A stretch of 64,000 nt of DNA from Romboutsia_E sp900604535 (GTDB lineage: Bacteria > Bacillota > Clostridia > Peptostreptococcales > Peptostreptococcaceae), in contig NZ_UWOT01000006.1 of the NCBI RefSeq assembly GCF_900604535.1, positions 131,968 to 195,967 on the forward strand, written 5' to 3'. Position 1 is the first letter of the stretch. Each line of letters opens with the position of its first letter. Position numbers and translations under genes: made by a program. The notes under the pieces were generated by a model, which saw nothing but the letters and a program-made list of their open reading frames with translations, did not search any database and was not told where the DNA came from. Below, in pieces: positions 8,486 to 18,163 of this stretch.

Positions 8486-9559
8486 TTATAAATATCCTTC
8501 AATGACAATATCTTCATCTATAATATATTGATTTATATTTTTTAATTTTATAGCATCTCTAACAAACTCTATTCCCCTGCCTCCAAGAGGAGTTGGCGAT
8601 GTTTTTCCGCCTAATATTTTAGGCGAGATAAATGACATGACCTTATTTACTAAATTAGACTTAACCATTGAGTAATTAAGAGTTGAACCACCTTCTAATA
8701 AAATGCTATCTATTTCTTTTTCCTTTAATTTAATCATTAATTCACTGAGGTTTACTTGATTATCTATATTAGAAGTCTTTATTATTTCAACGCCTTTAGA
8801 TTTTAATTTATTTATCTTATCTTCATCATCAGATATAGTAGCAACTATTATCTTTTCATGAACATTAAAAATATTTAAATCCATTGGTATTCTTAAATTT
8901 GAATCCACTATAATTGGAATAGGATTTACTCCGCCTTCTATTCTACAATTTAAAAGAGGGTTATCATTAAGTATTGTATTAATTCCAACCATTATAGCTT
9001 TATACTTGTTTCTAAGCTTATGTACCTCTTTTCTAGATTTTTCTGAAGTTATATACTTAGAATCTTTAGTAAAAGTTGCAATCTTTCCATCTAGTGTCAT
9101 AGCATATTTTAATAAAACAAAAGGTTTTAAAGTTTTAATATAATTAATAAATACTTCATTTAGTTCTTTACATTCTTTTTCTAATACTCCAACTTTAACT
9201 TCTATATTATTTTTTAATAGCATATCTATGCCATTTCCAGAAACTATTGGATTTACATCTTTCATTCCAATAACTACTCTTTTGAACTTTTTTTCTATCA
9301 GAGTCAAAGCACATGGTGGAGTTTTTCCATAATGAGAACATGGCTCTAAAGTTACATAAATTGTTGCTCCTTCAAGAGGTTCTTTTGCATTATTTATTGC
9401 ATTAATTTCTGCATGTTCCATTCCATATAGTTTGTGATATCCGGTAGAAATCACTTTATTATTTTTTACTATTACAGCACCTACTAAAGGATTGGGGCTT
9501 ACCCTTCCTTCTCCTTTACGTGCTAAATCTATTGCCATATTCATAAAATATTCATCCAT
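8486..9559 (-). CDS. ribD: Bifunctional riboflavin deaminase/reductase
   Basis: 357 residues. The N-terminal cytidine-deaminase-type domain has the zinc motif HAEINAI near residue 49 and PCSHYGKTPPC near 74. The C-terminal half is the NADPH-dependent reductase (KYAMTLDGKIAT, LLEGGSTLNYSMV). It catalyses the second and third steps from GTP to riboflavin. It is first in the operon, with a leader containing two hairpins and the FMN riboswitch. Confidence 0.97.
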   Translation of the reverse strand: MDEYFMNMAIDLARKGEGRVSPNPLVGAVIVKNNKVISTGYHKLYGMEHAEINAINNAKEPLEGATIYVTLEPCSHYGKTPPCALTLIEKKFKRVVIGMKDVNPIVSGNGIDMLLKNNIEVKVGVLEKECKELNEVFINYIKTLKPFVLLKYAMTLDGKIATFTKDSKYITSEKSRKEVHKLRNKYKAIMVGINTILNDNPLLNCRIEGGVNPIPIIVDSNLRIPMDLNIFNVHEKIIVATISDDEDKINKLKSKGVEIIKTSNIDNQVNLSELMIKLKEKEIDSILLEGGSTLNYSMVKSNLVNKVMSFISPKILGGKTSPTPLGGRGIEFVRDAIKLKNINQYIIDEDIVIEGYL

Positions 9560-9587
9560 GTTAACCTCCTTATATAAATTTTACTAT

Positions 9588-9617
9588 TAAAAAACCTCCT
9601 GGCTAATTTCAGGAGGT
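9588..9617 (-). terminator. Leader terminator upstream of ribD
   Basis: On the minus strand ACCTCCTG pairs with CAGGAGGT around an 8-nt loop, followed by six U residues, about 30 nt before the ribD start. It is the likely expression platform of the FMN riboswitch. Confidence 0.8.
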
Positions 9618-9713
9618 AGGAAGTTGATTTTAATATATTTACTATTTAAGTATATTTAATAAAGCTATTGTTTAATAAGCTGCTTGCCTTAAAGTATTTT
9701 ATGTACGTAAAAT

Positions 9714-9745
9714 TAAAAAGCTCTGAAATCAATGATTTCAGAGCT
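9714..9745 (-). terminator. Second leader hairpin between riboswitch and ribD
   Basis: AGCTCTGAAATCA pairs with TGATTTCAGAGCT around one base; U5 follows on the minus strand. It could be a second riboswitch-linked terminator or an always-on attenuator. Two hairpins in series after one aptamer is slightly unusual. Confidence 0.6.
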
Positions 9746-9796
9746 AAAATTTGCAAGACAATAAATAATACCTATTATAGTATCAATTATTTTAAT

Positions 9797-9901
9797 CTTC
9801 TTCCATCCAGACTTTACTGTCGGCTTCGGAGTTTCACCGAATCTGCCATAAGGCTCGCGGGCTATAACCGCCGGTAAGGAATTTCACCTTGCCCTGAAGA
9901 T
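9797..9901 (-). promoter_or_regulatory. FMN riboswitch (RFN element)
   Basis: The minus strand holds the RFN core in order: CTTCAGGGCAAGGTGAAATT, TACCGGCGGT, AGCCCGCGAGCC, GGCAGATTCGGTGAAACTCC, GAAGCCGACAGT. This aptamer binds FMN and lowers expression when FMN is plentiful. It is about 240 nt upstream of ribD, with terminator hairpins between. Confidence 0.97.
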
Positions 9902-9984
9902 TTATATTTAATTTTAATTAAATTTTATATTACTGATTTTGGATTGTCAACAAAAACTTTAAACTATATTTTTTAATTAATATT

Positions 9985-10926
9985 TTATAACTTCGTATCT
10001 AATAAACTATTTTCACTTATTTCGTCTTTATTACCTTTTTTAACATAAGATAATATTATAATTGTAACAATAATACAAGTCATACCTAAAAAATCCATAA
10101 ATCCAAATGGATCTTTTAACCATATTACAGATAAAAATGCTGCTGATAAAGGTTCAACCGATCCTAATGTACTTGCTTCTGTTGGAAGTATATACTTTAA
10201 ACTTTCTAAATAACATTGAAATGCTATAAGTGTACCGAATACAACAACAAAAACAACACCTACAATTGAGTATATAGAAACTACTCCACTAAACTTCCAT
10301 GGTGGATTTATAAAACTAAAAGCTATACCTCCAATTAGCATCCCCCATCCAACAATTGTAGTAGAACTATATTTTTTTAATAACTCTATAGGTTGAAGTG
10401 TGTATAATGCTGAAGCAAAAGCTGATGCTAATCCCCAGAATAATGCTAATTCTGATATAGATAAACTATGTATATCACCTTTCGTAATTATGAAAAATAC
10501 GCCAATCATTGCCAAACCTATAGCAAAAACTTCATTTAACTTAGGTAACCTCTTGCAACGAAATGCCATATAGCACGTAATAATTACTGGTGATAAATAT
10601 TGAAGTATAGTCGCAGTTGCCGCATTGCCATGCTTAATTGCAGCAAAGTAAGTATATTGAACACCTAACATTCCTAATATACTAAATGATATAAGATTTG
10701 TTCTATCTTTTTTATTTTTCCAAATTTCTTTTATGCCTTTATCTTTTTTAATTAAACCTAAAAATAGTAATAATATCCCCGATGCTAATAGCCTAACAAC
10801 AACTAGCCATTCTGGGGTAAAACCGTTTTGTTGAAATAAAAATTGAGCTACGGTTCCAGATATTCCCCATAACATAGCTCCAAGCATAACTAAAGTTATA
10901 CCTTTCATACGTAAATTACTTATCAT
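9985..10926 (-). CDS. EamA/DMT family transporter
   Basis: 313 residues with about ten hydrophobic segments, organised as two EamA repeats (GAMLWGISGTVAQFLF at the start, and ALFWGLASAFASALYTLQP in the middle). The family is the drug/metabolite transporter superfamily, inner-membrane exporters of metabolites or amino acids. The charged C-terminus is cytoplasmic. Substrate unknown. It follows the rib operon leader on the same strand but is separated by a promoter-like gap. Confidence 0.85.
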   Translation of the reverse strand: MISNLRMKGITLVMLGAMLWGISGTVAQFLFQQNGFTPEWLVVVRLLASGILLLFLGLIKKDKGIKEIWKNKKDRTNLISFSILGMLGVQYTYFAAIKHGNAATATILQYLSPVIITCYMAFRCKRLPKLNEVFAIGLAMIGVFFIITKGDIHSLSISELALFWGLASAFASALYTLQPIELLKKYSSTTIVGWGMLIGGIAFSFINPPWKFSGVVSIYSIVGVVFVVVFGTLIAFQCYLESLKYILPTEASTLGSVEPLSAAFLSVIWLKDPFGFMDFLGMTCIIVTIIILSYVKKGNKDEISENSLLDTKL

Positions 10927-11097
10927 AGATTTTTTCCTTTCCTTTGCTAAAATTTTATTAGTCTATAATATAATCCAAAATCAAACTTATAAATATTATC
11001 TTATAATTTCGACTCTTCAATAATTTTACTAATAATTTACACATATGACAATTAATATATTGCTTAATGCTGTAACTATATTAATGAGGTTTAAAAA

Positions 11098-11253
11098 ATG
11101 CAAGTAGATAAAGTACAGTTAGATAATAATTTAGTAGAAATATTAAAGCATTTTATAGTTGACTTCACCTTACTTATATACACAGATAACTTTTGTTTAT
11201 TCTATGAATACTATATAAGATGGTATTGGCATAAAGATAGTAAATTTTATTGA
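11098..11253 (+). CDS. Possible 51-residue small ORF
   Basis: ATG at 11098 has GAGG seven bases upstream and gives a 51-residue peptide rich in aromatics at the C-terminus (YEYYIRWYWHKDSKFY). No family recognised. It sits in the 415-bp gap between EamA and the MarR gene. It may be chance. Confidence 0.25.
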   Translation: MQVDKVQLDNNLVEILKHFIVDFTLLIYTDNFCLFYEYYIRWYWHKDSKFY

Positions 11254-11342
11254 ATCTGCTAATAATTAATTAAGAAAATACCTATTTAAATATGGTATTA
11301 TATATAAAGATAAATATAGCTTATCTAGATTGGAGAATTGAT

Positions 11343-11786
11343 ATGAAGGATAAATATATTATTTATTTTATTAGTAGAACTAAAGCTAATATGATAAAAT
11401 TCATTGAAAATAAATTAAAAGAAAATAATTTAACTGACCTAATACCAACACATGGTAATATATTAACTGCTCTTTATGAAAGTGATAAGAAACTAACTAT
11501 GAAAGAGATAGCTAAAAAAATTGGTAAAGATAAATCTACAGTAACTTCACTAGTAAATAAACTTATAAGTTTAGGATATATAGAAAAAGAAAAGTCAGCT
11601 ATAGATAAACGTGTTACATATATAAGCTTAACTCAAAAAGCTATAGACATTGAGGATAAATTTAATTTTATTTCATCACAAGTAAGAGAAACTGCTTATA
11701 AAAATTTTACTAAAGAGAAAAAAGAAGAGTTTTTAAGATTACTTAGAAAGCTTAGCACAAACTTTAAAACTGAAAATAAAAAATAA
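11343..11786 (+). CDS. MarR family transcriptional regulator
   Basis: 147 residues from ATG 11343, chosen because TTGGAG lies eight bases upstream; an earlier ATG at 11292 lacks such a site. The winged helix spans about residues 30-105 (LTMKEIAKKIGKDKSTVTS, then wing KSAIDKRVTYISLT). MarR dimers normally repress a divergent or adjacent gene and release DNA on ligand binding. Its 3' end overlaps the convergent truncated nitroreductase gene by 48 bp. Confidence 0.9.
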   Translation: MKDKYIIYFISRTKANMIKFIENKLKENNLTDLIPTHGNILTALYESDKKLTMKEIAKKIGKDKSTVTSLVNKLISLGYIEKEKSAIDKRVTYISLTQKAIDIEDKFNFISSQVRETAYKNFTKEKKEEFLRLLRKLSTNFKTENKK

Positions 11787-12146
11787 AAATGCCTCATTAT
11801 CTTTTAGTATTTTATACTCTATCATTTTATATTCTGAACCATATACCAGTACTACTGGAGCATTTCTAAAGCATGTATAATATTTTATTACACTCATATG
11901 TATTTTTCTATCTTTTTCAGTCTTTGCTATTTCACCTAATCTTTCATGACTTTTCGTTACTATATCAGCCATTTTATTAATTATCTCACGATTAGTTAGT
12001 ACAACAAAGTTCCAATTTTGTTGATGCTTTGGTGAAGGATCTTCAGTTGCTAATTCTAACATTTTTAATATATCTTCTTTTGGTACTACTTCATCTTTAA
12101 ATTTTCTTACACTTTTACGCATTTTTATTGCTTCTATAACATTCAT
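11739..12146 (-). pseudogene. Truncated nitroreductase family protein
   Basis: The first ~115 residues are a good nitroreductase N-terminus: MRKSVRKFKDEVVPKEDILKMLELA, the FMN-contact stretch SPKHQQNWNFVVL, and NAPVVLVYGSEYK. After about residue 120 the reading frame runs antisense through the MarR gene end (FLFFIFSFKVCAKLSK), so the last third of a normal ~170-residue enzyme is missing. A deletion joining the convergent neighbour is the simplest explanation. The C-terminal dimer and FMN residues are lost, so activity is unlikely. Confidence 0.7.
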
Positions 12147-12475
12147 AGTTGTACTCCTTTAATTATAAAATTAATTTGACGTCAAACTTTTTTATATTAT
12201 GGATTATTTGGAATTTTTAGTATAATATAATGATAATTTAATTAGAAGGGCATAATTATAAAAAAAAATTTTTAAATTGAACTATATTTATACTAAGTGT
12301 TATCTGCTTTATAATAACATGTAAGTTATTTTTGAATTTATGTATTTACGTTGATGATAACTATACATAATTTTATAAACAAAATTAAGTTTATTGAGAT
12401 ATAATTTTAATAATATACAAGTTTATATAAATAAAATAAAGTATAAATTTAAACGAAAGGTTAATATATAAAACT
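12147..12475. other. Intergenic gap with a 12-bp palindrome
   Basis: No gene is visible. The perfect palindrome TTTGACGTCAAA (12175-12186) lies just upstream of the nitroreductase start and is a plausible operator for a small dimeric regulator such as the nearby MarR protein. The rest is AT-rich without clear structure. Confidence 0.4.
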
Positions 12476-13069
12476 ATGAACTTTACAGAAGAAATGAAAA
12501 AAAATAAACCTTATATTTATCACTATAAGGACATAAGTCCAGATTTAAAATCAAAAGCTAAAAATCTGCTATGGGAATTTAATAATTTAAGACCAGACAA
12601 TGAAAAAAGAAAACAAGATATTATAAAAGAACTTTTAGGTACAAGTACTCCTTTAACTTTTATAGAGTCAACATTTAAGTGCGATTATGGATTTAATATA
12701 CATTTTAGCGGTATGGCATTTGTAAATTATAATTGTGTAATGCTTGATACATCTCCTATTTATATAGGTAACGGTGTATTCATAGGTCCTGGAACTTGTA
12801 TTTCATGTGCAGGTCATGCCATTGATGCAACACAAAGATCTGAAGGTTTTGGTGATTCAAAGCCAATCAATATTGAAGATAATGTATGGTTAGGTGCAAA
12901 TTGTACTATCCTAGGAGGTATAACTATAGGAGAAGGTAGTATAATTGGTGCTGGAAGTGTCGTTACAAAAGATATACCTAAAGGTGTTATAGCTGTAGGT
13001 AATCCTTGCAAGGTATTAAGAGAAGTTACAGATGCTGACAAATGGGATTTAAATAATTTAAATAAATAG
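12476..13069 (+). CDS. Hexapeptide-repeat sugar O-acetyltransferase
   Basis: 197 residues. N-terminal mature-maltose-acetyltransferase-like helices are followed by left-handed beta-helix repeats (IGNGVFIGPGTCIS, IEDNVWLGANCTILGGITIG) and the closing AGSVVTKDIPKGVIAVGNPCK. GHAID has the position of the catalytic histidine. It is on the opposite strand from the first acetyltransferase and followed by its own terminator. Acceptor sugar unknown. Confidence 0.88.
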   Translation: MNFTEEMKKNKPYIYHYKDISPDLKSKAKNLLWEFNNLRPDNEKRKQDIIKELLGTSTPLTFIESTFKCDYGFNIHFSGMAFVNYNCVMLDTSPIYIGNGVFIGPGTCISCAGHAIDATQRSEGFGDSKPINIEDNVWLGANCTILGGITIGEGSIIGAGSVVTKDIPKGVIAVGNPCKVLREVTDADKWDLNNLNK

Positions 13070-13080
13070 TAAATCAAAAT

Positions 13081-13136
13081 AATTAACTGTACTTAATCAT
13101 TTATTTTTTTTAATTATAGGTACAGTTAATTTTATT
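13081..13136 (+). terminator. Terminator after acetyltransferase gene
   Basis: ATTAACTGTAC (13082-13092) pairs with GTACAGTTAAT (13120-13130), followed by a T-rich tail. Confidence 0.7.
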
Positions 13137-13174
13137 ATATACTATTTTACTATTTCTAATAATTCCTTGGACAC

Positions 13175-13615
13175 TTACTCATATCTTTCATCTGATATCC
13201 CTAACTTTTTCTTAAATATATCATCATCCATTCTTTCTACTTTAACTTCATCACATTTATTAGCAATATATTTATACTCATCTCTACCTAATAAATATCC
13301 ATTAGAAAGTAGCCTTATAACTAATCCCTTACTTTTTATAAAATCTATAATATCACTAATCTTATCATTTACAAAAACTTCACCTTTTGAGTTAATAAAA
13401 ATTAACTCTGCATTACTTTCGTCTATAATACATTCTAATTCACTTAATAAATTATCCACACCATCAAATAATATTTGAGTATCTAGCTTATTTTTTTATC
13501 TACCTATAGGACAAAATATACAATCAAAATTGCAATATTTCTCTGGCAATATATTAATCTCTAATACTCTTTTCCCATCTTCTATATAAATATCTTTATG
13601 CGTAAAACTATTCAC
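13175..13615 (-). pseudogene. Broken radical SAM protein behind guanidine-I riboswitch
   Basis: GTG at 13615 has a strong AAGGAGGGG site. The N-terminus carries the radical SAM cluster motif NFDCIFCPIGR (with the preceding YC this is CxxxCxxC). The next codon is TAA, after which the same frame resumes with KNKLDTQILFDGVDNLL and runs 94 residues (LLSNGYLLGRDEYKYIANKCDEV) to a second early TAA. The C-terminal half of the family is missing. The nonsense codon right after the cluster motif and the truncation make this a pseudogene. It is the only gene directly after the riboswitch. Confidence 0.75.
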
Positions 13616-13645
13616 TACTCAACCCCTCCTTAAAAATAGTAATAA

Positions 13646-13688
13646 AAAAAAGCCATAGGAGTATTATAAAAAATATCTCCCAGGCTTT
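13646..13688 (-). terminator. Riboswitch expression-platform terminator
   Basis: On the minus strand the 3' end of the aptamer, AGCCTGGGAG, can pair with CTCCTATGGCT followed by eight U residues. The pairing uses aptamer bases, which is the expected arrangement for ligand-gated antitermination. Confidence 0.8.
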
Positions 13689-13766
13689 TATCGTTCCGTG
13701 TACACAGTAAGCTGTGCGTTTTCTCTCGGAGCAGCCAGCTATAAACTGCGAAACCCTAGAAAACTA
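13672..13766 (-). promoter_or_regulatory. Guanidine-I riboswitch (ykkC class)
   Basis: The minus strand shows the conserved blocks in order: TCTAGGGTTTCGC, CTCCGAGAGAAAACGC, ACACGGAACG and ATAAAAGCCTGGGAGA. These match the ykkC subtype-1 aptamer, which binds guanidinium and turns genes on. An intrinsic terminator overlaps its 3' edge. The downstream gene is a broken radical SAM reading frame rather than the usual exporters or carboxylases. Confidence 0.85.
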
Positions 13767-13833
13767 AAATATAAAACTTGATTTTTTCAAAAAATATCAT
13801 GTTATCAATATCAAAGCAACTATATATATATAA

Positions 13834-15237
13834 TTATTTAGGAATTATTATTGTAAACATACTTCCTCTGTTCAATTCACTATCTACATATATGTCTCCA
13901 TTATGAGCATGTACTATACTTTTTGCTATAGTAAGACCTATTCCTATACCTCCGGTTTCTTTATCTCTAGATTTATCAACTCTATAAAATCTTTCAAATA
14001 TAAATTCTATATCACTTGTTGGAATTCCAACTCCGTTATCTTTAATAGATATAATTACATTATCTTTTTCCTCATATGATTTTATATTTATTTCCCCATC
14101 TCTATTAGTATACTTAATAGCATTAGATAATAAATTTACTATAACTTGAGAAAACTGATTTTTATCAATATTAATATTTATTTTAGCTAAATTACAATTA
14201 ATTTTTATATTTTTAGCTAAAGCAGCACTTTCACAGTTATATACAATATTTTGTATAAGTTTCTGTAAATTAACATTAGATTTGTTTAGAGCATTTTTCT
14301 CACTATCATATTTTGATAAAAGTCTAAGACTACCTACCAAATCACTTAAGCGACTTACTTCTTCTCTTATACTTACAAGTCTATCTGTCGTCATATCCCA
14401 AATTCCATCTATCATTGCATCTAGATGACCTTGAATACTAGTGAGTGGTGTCCTAAGTTCATGAGCTACATCAGTAGTTATCCTTTTTCTCAGCTGCTCT
14501 TGTTCATTTAATTTGTAAGATAGCTTATTTATGGATTCCACTAATTCTTTAACTTCTTTTATATTATTTTTGTACTCAACTTTATTTTTATATTTTCCAT
14601 CACCAATAGTTTTAGCCATCATAGATACTTTTTCTATAGGACTTGATATTGACTTTGAAATGATTAAAGATATTATAATCACGCTACCTATGGATATAAT
14701 ACTTATAATTTTCATAAAAGTATTTATTATATTCAGAAACATAATATCATTTTCCATATAATATAGTGATTCATAATATAATATCTGTCCATATCCAACT
14801 ATATTATTATTTTCTCCATATATATCAACCTTATATTCCTTTAATCTAGCACTCCAATTATCTTCTATACTCTCCATATTTTCTCTTATATTATTTAATA
14901 TCTTATTGGATAAACTGTTTTCATCTTCAAATATTCCATATATAACTTCATTATTTATATCGTATATTTCTAAGGCAATCCCTTTTCCTATGGAGTCTTC
15001 GCATAAACCTTTTATTAAATCAATATCCCATACTTTATCCTTGTAAATATTTTTCAAATCAAAATTTATTAAATGTTCAACCTCAGATTTGTTACTATCA
15101 TCTACATATTTTCCAAACTCATTTTCAAAAGTTCTTCTTACAAATACGGTTATTACTAAAACTGTTAGAGTCATTATTATTGCAAAAGATATTATTATTT
15201 TATTTCTTAGAGATATAACTTTATTATTTAAGCCCAA
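13834..15237 (-). CDS. Two-component sensor histidine kinase
   Basis: 467 residues. Two membrane segments (about 12-30 and 165-190) flank an extracytoplasmic sensor domain. HAMP follows (SKSISSPIEKVSMMAKTIGDG), then the H box VAHELRTPLTSIQGHLDAM, N box NLLSNAIKYTNRDGE, and G boxes DNGVGIPTSD and GGIGIGLTIAKSIV. OmpR-partner (class I) kinase. Its start overlaps the regulator gene end by 14 bp, so the pair is co-translated. The signal is unknown. Confidence 0.95.
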   Translation of the reverse strand: MGLNNKVISLRNKIIISFAIIMTLTVLVITVFVRRTFENEFGKYVDDSNKSEVEHLINFDLKNIYKDKVWDIDLIKGLCEDSIGKGIALEIYDINNEVIYGIFEDENSLSNKILNNIRENMESIEDNWSARLKEYKVDIYGENNNIVGYGQILYYESLYYMENDIMFLNIINTFMKIISIISIGSVIIISLIISKSISSPIEKVSMMAKTIGDGKYKNKVEYKNNIKEVKELVESINKLSYKLNEQEQLRKRITTDVAHELRTPLTSIQGHLDAMIDGIWDMTTDRLVSIREEVSRLSDLVGSLRLLSKYDSEKNALNKSNVNLQKLIQNIVYNCESAALAKNIKINCNLAKININIDKNQFSQVIVNLLSNAIKYTNRDGEINIKSYEEKDNVIISIKDNGVGIPTSDIEFIFERFYRVDKSRDKETGGIGIGLTIAKSIVHAHNGDIYVDSELNRGSMFTIIIPK

Positions 15238-15913
15238 ACTTATACCCTATACCATATACAGTTTGTATAATTTTACAGTCTTTATGGTCTACTTCTATTT
15301 TTTGTCTTAAATTTTTTATATGACTATCAATAACTCTATCGTCTTTTTCATAATATCCTTCTACTAAATTATCTAAAATCTCAACTCTTGTATATACTCT
15401 TTTAGGATTAGATGCCATCATTAATAATATTTTATACTCAGTACTAGTTAAAGAAATAAATTTACCTCTTACCTTAACCTCATATGATGAAGTGTTTATT
15501 TCAATTTCATTTCCAAATTTTATAATACCACTATCACATTTATCACTTAAGTTTTTACTTCTTTTTAGAATAACCTTAACTCTAAGTACAAGTTCCCTTA
15601 CATTAAATGGTTTACACAAATAGTCATCACAACCTAAATCAAACCCTTCTATTCTATCTTCATCTTCAATTTTAGCAGTAAGCATTATTACAGGTACTTC
15701 AGACTTATTCCTAATAGACCTGCAAATGTTCTCACCACTTATATCTGGAAGCATTCTATCTAATATAACTAAATCATATTTATCATTGTTAAAATACTCT
15801 ATAGCAGTATTTCCATCATAAGCAACAGAAGTACAATATCCTTCCTTATCCAAATAAGCCTTCACAAATTCACAAATTTTTTTCTCATCATCAACAACCA
15901 ATATATTAACCAT
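15224..15913 (-). CDS. OmpR/PhoB family response regulator
   Basis: 229 residues from the ATG at 15913, preceded by AGGAGACTTTAT; an upstream in-frame ATG at 15934 lacks a site. Receiver domain: VDDEKK, phosphorylated Asp in YDLVILDRMLPD, K in LCKPFN. C-terminal winged helix: FISLTSTEYKILLMMASN and DRVIDSHIKNLRQKIE. Partner of the overlapping kinase; targets cannot be read from the window. Confidence 0.95.
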   Translation of the reverse strand: MVNILVVDDEKKICEFVKAYLDKEGYCTSVAYDGNTAIEYFNNDKYDLVILDRMLPDISGENICRSIRNKSEVPVIMLTAKIEDEDRIEGFDLGCDDYLCKPFNVRELVLRVKVILKRSKNLSDKCDSGIIKFGNEIEINTSSYEVKVRGKFISLTSTEYKILLMMASNPKRVYTRVEILDNLVEGYYEKDDRVIDSHIKNLRQKIEVDHKDCKIIQTVYGIGYKFGLK

Positions 15914-16030
15914 ATAAAGTCTCCTAAAATTCAAATTTATCTGCTAACTATAGTATAACGTACAATCACTTTAATATTAAACTATCAACTAAAATATAAA
16001 AATGGATATCTAAAATAGCCCTCTATATTC

Positions 16031-17365
16031 CTAAATTCCTAAGAGAGTTTTTGCAAAAGTGAAGTATACCATTAGAGCAAAGGCATCTACTATAGTAGTT
16101 ATTAGTGGACTGGCCATTATTGCAGGATCAAACTTCAATTTCTTTGCTATAATTGGTAGTAAACTTCCTACAACCTTTGCTATTATTACTGTGAAAAATA
16201 AACTTCCACACACAGTAAGAGAAATTATTAAATCAGTTTTTTCTAATAAATATATTCTTAAGAAATTTACAATCGTAAGAATAGATGCAACTATTAAACT
16301 TACTCTAAATTCCTTGTACATAACCTTTAAATAATCTTTTATTTTTATATCACCTAACGCTAGGCCTCTTATTACTAAAGTTGAAGATTGTGACCCTGCA
16401 TTACCACCAGTATCCATAAGCATTGGTATAAATGCTGCAAGTATTACTACAGATTGTAATACATCATCAAATTTTTTAATAATTGAGCCTGTTATGGTTG
16501 CAGATATCATAAGAACTAAAAGCCAAATAACTCTATGTTTTGCAAGCTCTATAACTGGAGTCTTTAAATACGGAACTTCATTAGGTTTCATAGCTGCCAT
16601 TATTTGAAAATCCTCTGTATTTTCTTTATCAATTATATCTATAATATCATCTACTGTTATTATTCCTACTAATCTATTTTCACCATCTACTACTGGCATA
16701 CATGTTAAGTCATATTTTTTAAATTCAGATGCAACTACTTCTTGATCTTCTATAGTTTTAGAAGTGATTATATTTTTATCCATTATGTTCTTTATAATAG
16801 TATTTTCATCATTTAAAATTAATTGTCTTAAAGGTAGTACTCCTTTTAATTTTCTATTTTTATCAATTATAAAACAAGTATCAACATCTTCTTTATCTAG
16901 ACATTCATATCTTATATAGTTTATCGCTTCCTTAATCGTCATACTTTCTTTTAAATCTATAAATTCTATAGTCATTATTGATCCCGCAGAATTTTCATTA
17001 TACTTTAAAAATTGATTTATAAGTTCTCTCTTTTCCTTTGAAGTATTTTTTAAAACTTTTTTTACGATATGAGATGGTAATTCTTCTATAAAATCTACTG
17101 TATCATCTAAGAATAGTTTATCTACTATTTCTTTTATTTCACTATCTGTAATTGACTGTATTATATATTGCTTCATATCTTTATCTAAATATGAAAAAAC
17201 CTCTGCAGCTACATCTTTTGGTAGTATCCTAAATGCTAATACTACTTCTTCTCCACTTAAATAAATCATATCTTTAGCTATGTCTACTGAGTTTAATCCT
17301 TGAAAATACTCACTTAGCTCTAATATTTTTCTTTCTTCTATTAAATTGCTTATTACTTGTACCAT
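16031..17365 (-). CDS. mgtE: Magnesium transporter MgtE
   Basis: 444 residues, the usual length. N-terminal superhelical domain (ILPKDVAAEVFSYLD), paired CBS domains at about 135-255 (SAGSIMTIEFIDLKESMTIKEA, PVVDGENRLVGIITVDDI), and five C-terminal membrane segments with the pore motif PMLMDTGGNAGSQSSTLVIRG. A dimeric Mg2+ channel gated by cytosolic Mg2+. The leader holds an inverted repeat (ATAGAGTTCATAT and its complement, about 17377-17434) but no recognisable M-box. Confidence 0.95.
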   Translation of the reverse strand: MVQVISNLIEERKILELSEYFQGLNSVDIAKDMIYLSGEEVVLAFRILPKDVAAEVFSYLDKDMKQYIIQSITDSEIKEIVDKLFLDDTVDFIEELPSHIVKKVLKNTSKEKRELINQFLKYNENSAGSIMTIEFIDLKESMTIKEAINYIRYECLDKEDVDTCFIIDKNRKLKGVLPLRQLILNDENTIIKNIMDKNIITSKTIEDQEVVASEFKKYDLTCMPVVDGENRLVGIITVDDIIDIIDKENTEDFQIMAAMKPNEVPYLKTPVIELAKHRVIWLLVLMISATITGSIIKKFDDVLQSVVILAAFIPMLMDTGGNAGSQSSTLVIRGLALGDIKIKDYLKVMYKEFRVSLIVASILTIVNFLRIYLLEKTDLIISLTVCGSLFFTVIIAKVVGSLLPIIAKKLKFDPAIMASPLITTIVDAFALMVYFTFAKTLLGI

Positions 17366-17546
17366 GATAATCTCCCTTTTATAGAGTTCATATCATTTAA
17401 GTAATCTTTTTGTGATATAATATATGAACTCTATTTTTATATTTTTATTATTTTTTATCAGTAGAGGATCACTGTCCATATAAATCACAACCTTTCATTT
17501 TATTTTATTAATCAATTATATGAAATAAATATGTAGAACTTATGAA

Positions 17547-17614
17547 GATAGTAATAAAAAATAACTGTACCTAATAATTTATAATCTTAGATACAGTTAT
17601 TTTTTATTACTATC
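17547..17614. terminator. Long perfect hairpin, bidirectional terminator
   Basis: A 23-bp perfect inverted repeat (17547-17569 with 17592-17614) has a 22-nt loop; its arms include the A/T tracts. It follows the phosphoesterase remnant on the minus strand. The ~180 bp either side show no gene. Confidence 0.6.
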
Positions 17615-17669
17615 TTAAATTCTCAATTTTTTAAATATTCTATTCTTAAATTTAAATTAGTTATTTATT

Positions 17670-17975
17670 TTACTTTGCACTACCTTCCCTTATAAGTCTT
17701 GCAAAATCATAAGCTACTTCCACTATTTCAACTTTAACATTCGTATCTGATATATCTATAATAACATAATTTGCATCAGGTTTATTAGTTTTTGGCTTTC
17801 CTATACTACCTACATTTACAAGGAGTTTTTCACCATAATATTTTGCATATGGTATATGAGTATGTCCACAAACTAGTATATCTTTATCTAAGCCACTCGT
17901 AACTTCATCTGCTTCTCTAGAGTTTTCTTTTAAATATTCATTTATGACTCCTCCTATTTGGATGATTTACTTTGT
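17670..17975 (-). pseudogene. C-terminal remnant of a metallophosphoesterase (YfcE/MJ0936-like)
   Basis: The frame encodes NEYLKENSREADEV, then the metal motif LVCGHTHIPYAKYYGEKLL and VNVGSIGKPKTN, typical of the C-terminal half of small calcineurin-like phosphodiesterases. The N-terminal half with the first metal motifs (DxH, GDxxD, GNHD) is absent: a stop lies a few codons upstream and no matching sequence follows. The last residues also deviate. A decayed fragment of about 100 codons. Confidence 0.8.
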
Positions 17976-18163
17976 TCATTAAAATATTCACATATATAGC
18001 TACATATAACTCTTATCTTTCATAAAATTTTCCTATATAGTTTATATTAAATAATTATTATTTTATTCTTTCATTATACCATTGTATAAGTTTGAATTGT
18101 ATTTTTATATCTTTAAAATTAAAATATAAGCAATTATAAAACTCGTATTAATTAAATCTAAAT

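Noticed and set aside
17366..17480. M-box magnesium riboswitch before mgtE
   Set aside because: Only a simple inverted repeat is present; the conserved M-box blocks and the length are missing.
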